From: Panopea generosa
Lineage: Eukaryota > Mollusca > Bivalvia > Adapedonta > Hiatellidae
Assembly: GCA_029582155.1 (NCBI GenBank)
Contig: CM055899.1
Coordinates: 77,254,574-77,318,573, forward strand
DNA: 64,000 nucleotides
Reading direction: 5' to 3'
Numbering within the stretch: the stretch's first letter is position 1; each line of letters opens with the position of its first letter. Of this stretch, positions 45,201 through 57,200 are shown in pieces. The notes under the pieces were generated by a model that worked only from the letters and a program-made list of their open reading frames with translations, was not told the origin of the DNA and did no database searches. A program made the translations under genes and the position numbers.

Positions 45201-48200
45201 TTTATAATGGCCTAATAAAGCGTGAAACCAGAAAAATAATAACTCAAACCAGCACAGTTGGAAACAGACAGTTATAGAAATATATAATTAATTTAAACTC
45301 TTTTCTAGAAATGACCACAACTGCATGAAAAAGGAACCATTTACCAGTGTTACAGATATGCTCCTTTCCAAATGAAATAACAGGCATGCATATCATAATG
45401 TTTTTTTTATTCCAAAAGAGTTTAATGTATTAATTATTACAACTGCTTTGACCCTTAAAGGAACAAATCAGGATTTTTCTAAATTTTAAAATTGGCTAAA
45501 AACATTCACTGACCCCACAAACATATCTATTTAAACATGCTATAAATAATATATTGAAAAGGGCTTTCCTAACTTGGGCTACATGCTCAGGTTAGACTAA
45601 AATAGATTTCTTGCTTGATTTTAATTTGATTTGTTATACAGATTTACACGCAGTGAAAATTGCTTTACCTTAGAAAGAGTCAGAATGACAATATGAAAGT
45701 CATCAAACAATATTTAAGTGCTGTCTATTTTAACAGTGGAGATTTGGTTTCAAGTTTACCACTCCAATTTACATATATCAATTTTGTCACGTTTTGGTGG
45801 ATTTAACATTCTGAACTATTTGTCCAATTTATGAATGATAATGAGATGTTTTTTTATCCATTTTGATAATTATTTCATTTTTAAAGACAGTCATAACATT
45901 TTATACTGATACACTGCCTTTAACATGGACAGAAAGTACTCTGCAGACTAATAAAAATTGTATGATCATTTAAATATTGTTCAAGTTTGATTACTTTTTT
46001 TCCAATTAATTTTAGCATGATTGTAAAGTAAGCTCAGAACATATCATATATGAATCGCTCTCGTGTCTATTTCCCGGGTAGAGCCAGGACCTGAGAGTTG
46101 TTTTGGAGAAGTCATAAAACTGAATCTGGGACTGAACCGGCAACCTTTGGGATTAACAACCATCTCTCTCTGCTCTGCACTGCACTACCACCATGCAGTG
46201 CTCCAGATAAGCTGCATATTTCACTCAAATAAATTTGTGGAAAATGCAAACAATTTTGTTTTTAAGCTTACCCGTTATGCAAATAAAAAGAGGGCCAATA
46301 TGGCCCTTTATCACTCACCTGACTGACCTCGAGTCACCCAACATAAGTAGATTTTATAATACATGTATGCTCTAAATACCAGAAAGACGAGATGGGCAAG
46401 TAGTTTGTTTTGAAGATGTAACAGATGCCTAGAAGAGTTCAAACTTGGTAGAGGTTCAACCGTGGTAAATGTCAGTGAAATTACATCAAAATCAGGTCAG
46501 TAGATTCTGACAAGGCTTTTGAAGTTTTTACTAAAGATGCTAAGTCTTCGAACTAAGATAAAAATCCAATTCCAGCACAAAACTAACCTGTTATGTTTGA
46601 GAATGGTTTCAAACTAAAGCATTAGACTAAACTATTGTGCATGAAACAATCCGCAGTTCCAGCACAATAAATATTCCTATGAGTTTCAAACACAAGCCTT
46701 CCCAAAGTATATCACTTGAAAGAATCTTTGTCGCAGTGCACTCTCCCACAAAAACAATTAAGCTCCTCCTCCAAGATTTCAAGTACACGTTGACACTGAA
46801 AATCTCAAGCAGACTTCTTGCTGTTATGAAACTAGCTAAAAATATGGTATTGCTTTATTATGAAGCAGTAAACCATCCCTGTCTGAACCACAAAAACTCT
46901 GATTTTATATTCAGAAAAACACCTATTATAAAAATGGTTCATGATATTTGAATAATATGAATAATATTTCAATCATTGATTATAATTGTATCATTCATCT
47001 TTTTATGATGAATTATCTTTTAAAACTTATATCTGATATGATATTGTATAATAAGAGAAAAAGAAAAGATAATTTAAAGAGTTTATTACCTCTTTTAATA
47101 ATAATTGCTATATACAGACATTTATGTTATAAAACAGGGGGAGTAATTTGACATAAAACTAACCCAATCCCATGGCTGTCATGTTTTTTGACGAATCAAG
47201 ATGGCTTGAACAAACTTGGTAGAGAGTCATTTTAGGAACATTTCTGAGAAATTATTTTAAAATCGAGCCTGTAGCTTCTGACAAGAAGATTTTTTAAGTT
47301 TTTACTATAGCTTATAAAGTAAACTAACCCCAGCCCCTGGCGGCCATTTTTTTTTTGACGAATCAAGATGACTTGAACAAACTTGGTAGATGGTCACCCA
47401 AGGAACATTTCTGTGAAATTATATCAAAATTGGCCTTGTGGTTTCAGAGGAGAAATTGTTAAAAGCTAAAAGTAAAAGACGGACTACGGATGACAGACGA
47501 AGGACACCAGGCGATCACAAAAGCTCACCTGTGAGCCTTTGGCTCAGGTGAGCTAAAAATCTCCCTCACTCAAAACATAGCTTATACAAGCATATCAAAC
47601 CAGCTTTTTCATAATCCCTGTATTTCGGTCAACATGAAACTGGCAAATAAACCAGTACCTGGTTAATGCGGTTCGTGTCTCACAAGCTATTGCCAGAGTG
47701 AAAGTAGAGACTGGTACCAGTTTATTAAGCTTTCTCATACTGGAGTTTGCATACTATTTGTAGGTAGTAAGAAAAGCGTCTAGATGATCAAGATCATGCA
47801 CTTTGACAAAAGTGAGAACGAAAATCAGCTTGCAAAGGAAAAAAACATTTTCTAACCAAAATCATAGTACAATTTTTTGTTGCTCTACCAACATTTCTTC
47901 AATAAGTATTTTTAAACCAATATTATTAAATTTTGACATTGTCAAATAACGAATTAAACAAGAAATTGTGAGTTGCAGGCAGCGGCATTTGTGCAAGAAG
48001 CAACGAGTTTGCTTTAGAGTTGCAGGTAGCAACATTTGATACAATACTGACAATGCAAATCAAGAGTTGCAGGCAGCAACAGTTTTACAATACTTTGCAT
48101 TTATATAGACTAGTTTAATCAAAGTAAGGCATTTGAATTACATTCATTTAGACAATACCCATGTTCCACTCTATTGTTGTAAACATACTGAGTGAAAATC

Positions 48201-51200
48201 ACCCAATTAAATCTTTGCTAAAAGGTTTCACTCAATCATTTTGATTCTGAAGAGTTTTAACCATACTCAGTCAATTCTTATCTTGGGCACTGACCATGTT
48301 TATAGTTTGATTAAGATCCATGAAAAAATGTAGATGCAAGAATATTCACAACTTAAAATTAAATAAAAACATTTTTTTTTGCAAAATATTGGCAGATAAA
48401 TAGCTAAATAACTAAAAAATAACTAATGCAAGTTTCTTACATACATATTTCTGACTTTGGCTGTGATATTGAGACGGTGCCTCGGATCGCTAGGCCATGG
48501 AGGTTCTTAGCCAAACATTAGCCAAAAGTTTACAATGGATGAGAAGAGAGGCGATGGACGAAAGGTGACTAGAAAAGCACATCTTGATTCAAGACTTTGT
48601 GATTTTGCTGCAACTTTTGACATCAAATTCACTACTACGCTGTTCACTATCAAGCCACAATGGCTAAATTTGCTGCCCACAAAGACGGCAACTTTTATAG
48701 ACCTACATTTTTATTGGCTAAAACACATATTCCGTCTGGTATAAAGTGAGTCATAAAACAAAAGCCTTTTCTAGCAAGATCGACAGCAGATCAGTTCTGC
48801 CCAGCACACAAATCAGTCAAAAAGGGAAATTTTAAAAGGCACATTAGTGGAGACAGAGTTCTATGGGACAGATTGAGAGGCAGCACTGACATTGCCGAGT
48901 GACAGCTTTATGTACAAACACAGCTACAACGGGCAATGAAACTGCAACATGCACAGCTGATAGCAGAAACGAGAACTACCTAGAAAATAATTCAATTGAA
49001 GAGCATTTTACCACCTTTTGTAACTCAATTTAAAGGGACACTCAGCAATCTGGATGAATATTCGCTGAACTCCTCTTCTGAAGTTTATTATTATATCCTA
49101 CTGGTGTTTTGTTGTTGTTTCGGGAGAGGGGGTTAGGGAAATAGGGGCGGATCCCTTCATTAGGGAGAATATAGCGTTGTGACGAATAAAATGGACGGGG
49201 AAAAACTCAAAACAATGCATATCATAGGTATATATGTTTAAAATAGGGCCACCCTTACAAAATTGCTTGTTTGCCACTTTGCATTTAGTGGTAGGTAGGT
49301 AAATTCTTTTTTTTTTTTATTCTTGTTATCAATCAGAGAATCTTTTTAAGGACATGTAACAACCGAGAATATTTAAAATGAACACCAAAAAAACCTAAAG
49401 GAATTTCCTGACCAGCGGGATTGTCTTGGGTTGGCCGGAAGCGTCAAACAAACAATATTTTAATTTAGGTCTAGTTTATTGATAAACATCCAAGTTTTTC
49501 ATTGTTTTAATCTGTTATAAAATCTTAATCGGATATTTTCATCAACTGTTAAACAGGAGGAATTTTTTGTTATATTACGAAAAAAACATATTTTCAGGTG
49601 GGGAATGGGGGATCCAAAAACAGTAAAAAAAAACAACAAATGCCTACATGAGTCAAATATGATATATACAGTACCCCAGCATGTATGCAGACACTTAAAC
49701 TTTAAAGTTTGTATATCAGGATTATTCAAAATTTTAAAATTGGCAAAAACATTTTTACCAATATATCATGCCTATGCAGTGTTCTTTCGAGGCGACGATT
49801 CCGCAATATTGTCGTGCAAAAATTGAATATGTCTTGTAAAAATATTCCGGTAGATATATCCAATAAGTCGGATCAATCTATGACACAAAGAGAGAGCACA
49901 TTCTCTGATCCAACATGCCCCACCACCTCAAATGCGAGAAAACTGTTTGAAAATTTCAAAGTAGCTGGTTGCATGAGTAATTTAAGATTCATTTTAACTT
50001 TATACAGTGAAGTAACATTGATGTGTGAGATTTGTATGGCATTGGACACAGTATTTAGCAGCTCAGCCACAGGTACCATTGGACACAGTATGTGAAGCAG
50101 CTCAGCCACAGGTACCATTGGACACAGTATGTGAAGCAGCTCAGCCACAGGTAACATTGGACACAGTATGTGTAGCAGCTCAGCCACAGGTACCATTGGA
50201 CACAGTATGTGAAGCAGCTCAGCCACAGGTACCATTGGACACAGTATGTGAAGCAGCTCAGCCACAGGTACCATTGGACACAGTATGTGAAGCAGCTCAG
50301 CCACAGGAACCATTGGACACAGTATGTGAAGCAGCTCAGCCACAGGTACCACTGGACACAGTATGTGTAGCAGCTCAGCCACAGGTACCATTGGACACAG
50401 TATGTGAAGCAGCTCAGCCACAGGAACCATTGGACACAGTATGTGAAGCAGCTCAGCCACAGGTACCACTGGACACAGTATGTGTAGCAGCTCAGTCACA
50501 GGTACCACTGGACACAGTATGTGAAGCAGCTCAGCCACAGGTACCATTGGACACAGTATGTGTAGCAGCTCAGCCACAGGTACCATTGGACACAGTATGT
50601 GAAGCAGCTCAGCCACAGGTACCACTGGACACAGTATGTGAAGTAGCTCAGCCAAAGGTACCATTGGACACAGTATGTGAAGCAGTTCAGGCACAGGTAC
50701 CATTGGACACAGTATGTGAAGCAGCTCAGCCACAGGTACCAGTTTTTATAGTTTTAACATTGATTATTTGAGATAAAAAATATAATTAAAATCATGTTGT
50801 CCCGCTGATTTTGAAAATGTCCCCTATTTTTGAGGACTGATGAGACAATTGTCCCCACTGTTTATTATCCTTGGCAGAGCACTGCCTATGTATGCTCCTT
50901 GATCTCATATTGCCGTAAGGATAGGCCATCCTTAAAAAAATGTTTGTTTGCTGTGCTCCAACCAAGTATTTTTCATGTGGGTAGGTATGCAGCTAATTTT
51001 TTTTAAAGCAATAAAAAGTTTAGGTAGCTGCAATTTTGAGAGAGTAGGTAGGAGCATGGCAAACAAGTTTGTTTTTAAAGGATGGTCATATCTATTGAAA
51101 CATGTCAAATTAATAGTTTCAAAACTTGGTATAGGCGCCGCCCATGTTTGACTAAATAGACTTTCTGTTAAAAACTTATTTTGTGATGTATTAAAATTTT

Positions 51201-54200
51201 ATGAGTCACGTGATTTCATTTTGATTTCAATTTGATCTGTCATATTGTAGAAAATGTTTCTTCTTAGAAAGATTCTGAATGATGATGTGAAAGTAGCTTT
51301 GTATGAAGTATAAAATACAGCGAAACTTTATTGGCTCAAACCCGATGAGACTGGACAAAATATTACAAGTTAAGGGTTGTTCGAGCCTAGTATTGTTCAG
51401 CATCATCCCATACATATATATGTACATGTATATACATTGAAATAAGAAGGTCATTACCAGATTAGTGGTTCTAGCTATATGTGGTGTTCCAGCCATCTGT
51501 GTTAAAGCCAACAAAGTTCTACTGTAATTATTTTTCTTTTAATATAGAAAGGAAGAGAGATGAGGGAGAGTGGGAGAGATTGGGGATTGAGTTAAACATG
51601 AACTCAAGTTTACAAAAATATCATTTTTCATAAAATACAATGTTATTCATAATGAACTGATTGTGAATGCATACAGATTGGTTTTTCGTTTTAACTATTA
51701 CATTAAGTACTAGGCTATTTTTTAAATCTTTATTTTAATAAAGTTCATGCACCTTACAACAAAATCTAATTGTCACGCGGAGAAAGTGTGCTTGTGAACC
51801 TTCTCACCTGACAATGAGAGTAAATCTTCAACCAATGAACTTTTACAGTTTTAGTCTCATTTGTACTGTTATGTTGTTGTACTGTTATGTTGTTGTACTG
51901 TTATTGACGCTCTACCACTAGACCAGGCCGCCGTTTGTACTGTTATCAAACTCATTTGTAAGATTATATCCAAATTGTAATTCTGCAATACTTAAGAGAT
52001 TAATATTCCAACATCATTATTTTTTGTAGGTTGAAAGATTTCCATATGCGTAATGAGTAGTAAAATCAACTTCACATTGCTGAGTGTCCCTTTATATAAG
52101 AAAGATATATAAAAGTGAATTGTTTTTTGAGGACCATTATCCAATTCAATTCTTTATTACTGACTCAGGCCTCCAGCCCACACACATTACATATACAATA
52201 TAATCAAATCATTTACATATGATTTGGAATTTTAGTAACTATACATTACATTTAAATACATTCAAATACAAATCAAAGTATTCCTTTAAAAATAAAGAAC
52301 ATTGTATAGAATTTATACAGAAAATTTGATGCTAGAATGTTTAATTGTTCTGTAAATGCTGTTACACGAAATAAGCATTCAAAAACATTCAATTGCTTGG
52401 TGAATTAATTAAATACAGATAAATGTGTGTATTGGTAATTTTGGGGGTAGGATGATTTTATTTTTTTTTATTTTTTATTTATGAAAATAAAAAGGCTTGG
52501 GGGGTGGGGATGATAATCTAGCAATTAATTTATTATGGCCTACGGTTGGGAAAGGTGACTCACCTCATTACTGGATGTGAGGAGCTTTGCTATCATTTTA
52601 CGAACAGAAGCCAGCTTGGTAGTGGCTGCCTCCGCCTCTTGCTTCCTGAGAGATGCCTCGGTTTGGAAATTGTTCACAAGCTGAAGCAGAAAGTCCATAA
52701 AGCATTAGGAAATAATGTAAAGTCCGTAAAGCATTATGTAATAACATAAAGTCCATAAAGCATTAGGTTATAACATAAAGTCCATAAAGCATTAGGTAAT
52801 AACATAAAGTCTATAAAGCATTAGGTAATAACATAAAGTCCATAAAGCATTTGGTAATAATGTAAAGTCCAGAAAGCATAAGGTTATAACGTTAGGTATA
52901 TAAAGCATTAGGAAATAATGTTGAGTCCATAAAGCATTAGGTAATCATGTAAAGTCCATAAAACATTAGCAAATAATGTAAAGTCCACAAAGCATAAGGT
53001 AATAACATAAAGTCAATAAAACATTACGTAAAATCCATAAGGCATTAGGTAATAACGTAAAGTCCAGAAAGCATAAGGTAATAACATAAAGTCCATAAAG
53101 CATTAGGTAATAACATAAAGTCCATAAAGCATTAGATTATAACTTAAAGTCCAAAAAGCATTAGGTAATAACGTTAAGTCCATAAAGCATTAGTCCAGAA
53201 AGCATTAGTTAATAACGTAAAGTCCATAAAGCATTAGGTTATAACGTAAAGTCCAAAAAGCATTAGGTAATAACATTTAGTCCATAAAGCATTAAGTAAT
53301 AACGTAAAGTCCATAAAGCATTAGATTATAACTTAAAGTCCAAAAAGCATTAGGTAATAACGTTAAGTCCATAAAGCATTAGTCCAGAAAGCATAAGGTA
53401 ATAACGTAAAGTCCATAAAGCATTAGGTTATAACGTAAAGTCCAAAAAGCATTAGGTAATAACATTTAGTCCATAAAGCATTAAGTAATAACGTAAAGTC
53501 CACAAAGCATTAGGTAATTACATAAAGTCCATAAAACATTTTGTAAAGTCCATAAGATATTAGGTAATAACGTAAAGTCCATAAAGCATTAAGTTATAAC
53601 ATAAAGTCTAGAAAGCATTGGGTTATAACATTAAGTCTAGAAAGCATTGGGTAATAACGTAAAGTCCATAAAGCATTAGGTTATAACATAAAGTCTAGAA
53701 AGCATTGGGTAATAACCTTAAGTCCATAAAGCATTAGGTTATAACGTAAAGTCCAAAAAGCATTAGGTAATAATGTTAAGTCAATAAAGCATTAGGTAAT
53801 AACGTAAAGTCCAGAAAGCATTAGGTAATAATGTAAAGTCCATAAAGCATTAGGTAATAACATAAAGTCCATAAAGCATTAGGTAATAACATGAAGTCCA
53901 GAAAGCATTAGGTGATAACGTTAAGACCATAAAGCATTAGGTAATAACGTAAAGTCCATAAAGCATTAGGTAATAACATGAAGTCCAGAAAGCATTAGGT
54001 TATAACTGAGTCCATAAAGCATTAGGTAATAACGTAGAGTCCATAAAGCATTAGGTAATAACGTGAAGTCCATAAAGCATTAGGTAATAACGTTAAGTCC
54101 ATAAAGCATTAGGTAATAACATGAAGTCCATAAAGCATAAGGTAATAACATGAAGTCCATAAAGCATTAGGTAATAACGTTAAGTCCATAAAGCATTAGG

Positions 54201-57200
54201 TAATAACATGAAGTCCATAAAGCATCAGGTAATAACGTGAAGTCCAGAAAGCATTAGGTAATAACGTGAAGTCCATAAAGCATTAGGTAATAACGTTAAG
54301 TCCATAAAGCATTAGTCCAGAAAGCATTAGGTAATAACGTAAAGTCCATAAAGCATTAGGTTATAACGTAAAGTCCACAAAGCATTAGGTAATAACGTAG
54401 AGTCCATAAAGCATTAGAAAATAATGTAAAAACCACAAAGCATTACGTAATAACGTAAAGCATGTGCTGGCATTTGTAATAAGTTGCTTACAAACGAAAC
54501 ACCAGTTATATCAACCTATGTGATATAAGAATTTCAAATTTTGCAAATTTTTTTTATACTTTATCCACTGTAATCAGGTACACCAAAGCATCTTGGTTGC
54601 AATAGGCTCTACATATATTTGAAATGTAAATTCTAAAAAACACTGGAGTATTGCAAACATAACACAAGTCACCTTCTGGTTTGCAACCACAATTTTTATT
54701 AGAATGAAATTGTAATAAAATGACCTGCATTATCTCATCATTGCCCTTTATTCACAAATGCAGCTTGGATACTTTTTTACGTTACAAAAATAAAGAAAAA
54801 AAAGGGTCCAGGTTGTATCTGTAATTATCTTGTCATAGCAACCACAATTTTTGTTTGACTGAACATACAAAATGACCTGCATCACATCTTTATTGCCCTT
54901 AAACAACATGCAATGTTTCACAAACCCAGCTTTAATATTTTTTTAGTAAGGCCATAATGAATTAATTGCTAGATTATCACCGCTGCTCCCTAAATTTCAT
55001 GCTGTGACCCTTTGTATAAAAAAAAAATAAATAAATAAAAAAAAAAATAAAATAAAATTCCATCCCACTTCCACCTTTTTAAAAAAAAATTGGATGATAA
55101 TCTAGCAATTAATTTATTAAGGCCTAATCTTTCTGGACTGACGGACGCCAAACAGATGGAGGGTAAACCTATAGTCCCCATAGGTGACACTGGTAGGGGA
55201 CTATCAAAAGACATCTTGCTTAACTGATTCTCAACTATCAGTTCTTTCCAAAAGGTTTTGCAATTTAAGCTTATGTGACAGTTTGAATCCCTGGGTGGGG
55301 CCAAATAACTGAGCAAACTAGATAGGGAGGGGACTGATGGAAACTTTAATGTTATACATGAACTGTTTTGTGAAATATAAAAGTTAAAACACCTGCAGTT
55401 TCAAGAAAATATTTTTAATTCTTATTATTAATAAGTTTAATGCCCATGGGTCAGACCAAACATGATCCTAGAGTCATGATTTCAGCAAACTTGTCTACCT
55501 GTATACAAAATATGAGATACCGGTAGCTAAATAATAGTATTTGTAGTTTCAAACTTATTTTTTTATAGTTTTCAAAACAAATGACCGTCGCTAAATATTC
55601 AATCAATCAAAACAAGAGCTTATATAGAAGTTTGAATCTCCAAGTTTGGGGCCCAACATGACACAAGGATCATGGGTTGAGCAAACTTGGTAGGGAGGAC
55701 ACAACGATTATTTAACAATCAGAAAGCTTAAAACATTTCATCGCATGTAAACTTATAAATTACCTAAACAGTTTTAATACATTACTGCAGAACAAAATCA
55801 ATTGCAACCATAGAAAATAGAACACACCTTTCTTAGACCCTTCTCATAATGGTCAAAGAAATCGTCCAATGGGAAACTGGAGAGTTCTTGTGTGGTCATG
55901 CCTGAGATCGAATCTTTGTCCATAACCCACTGGGGTGGCAGAAAATAACGTAAACATGTCCTGCAATACAACATCAAGATTAGTAAAAATGTCCCATTAT
56001 TTATAAAAGTAAACACTTGTTACAATACAATATCTCTTAAAGTGAGCACTTGTTACGATACAATACCTATAAAAGTGAGCATTTCTTACGATACAATATC
56101 TATAAAAGTGAGCACTTGTTATGATACAATATCTATAAAAGTGAGCACTTGTTATGATACAATATCTATAAAAGACAGCACTTGTTACGATACAATAGCC
56201 ATAAAAAAGAGCACTTAAGATACAATATCCATAAAAGTGAGCACTTCTTACTCTACAATATCCATAAAAGTGAGCACTTCTTATGCTACAATATCCATAG
56301 AAGTGAGCACTTCTTACGCTACAATATCCATAAAAGTGAGCACTTCTTACAATACAATATATATAAAAGTAAGCACTTCTTACAATACAATATCTATAAA
56401 AGTAAGCACTTCTTATAATACAATATCTATAAAAGTAAGCACTTCTTACATTGCAATATATATATAAAAGAAAGAACTTCTTACGATACAATATCTATAA
56501 AAGTGATCACCTCTTATGATACAATATCTATAAAAGTGATCACTTCTTACAATACAATATCTATAAAAGTAAGCACTTCTTACAATACAATATCTTTAAA
56601 AATGAACACTTCTTACAATACAATATCTATAAAAGTGAACACTTTTTATGATACAGAACAAAATTTGAGGTACACAGAAAGCCCTGTTTGCACATGAACT
56701 GCAAAGGAAGTCCATATGCAAACAAGGCTTTCTGTGTACTTCAACTTATGTTCTGTTGTCAAATTTTTTAATTAAATTAATGTCCCCAAAGTTGCCCAAC
56801 CTGCCTATTTCAATTTCAAGGTGTGAGGAAAAAACATTCTACAAGGAAAAATTGGAACAAACTTGAAACCATTCTATTGTCTTCTGTCCAAAATTTACTG
56901 TTTTCTAGAGAATTTGACTGGCCGGACTGATTTTAGCTGGCCTCTTGCCATTGGACCACTAAATGAGCCCAATTCCTAATACAAAATTCTATATATTTAT
57001 TGAAAAGATGACTTAAAAACATTATATTTCTGTTCTTGTTATTCTAATCTGATCAGGTGTGGTTTAAAAAGTATTTCTGAAATACAGACCTCTGATACAG
57101 CATTATTTTTAACTGTGTTTTCGGAAATATAAAAACGAAAGAAATAAAATCAAATTTATTAGATTTTTCACCTGTTATAGCACCCAACAGTTTCTGTTAT

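Noticed and set aside
46314-46322. Exon donor CAG|GTGAGT on the minus strand
   Set aside because: It is the CTCACCTG word at the 5' end of repeat R3, recurring in related elements.
46289-47554. Canonical Helitron
   Set aside because: The 3' hairpin and CTAA are suggestive, but the 5' end is not TC, the spacing is wrong, and related elements show short target duplications.
49873-50771. 248- and 286-codon ORFs over the 39-bp array as genes
   Set aside because: Both strands are open because 39 is a multiple of 3; the first unit shifts frame and no recognisable domain is present.
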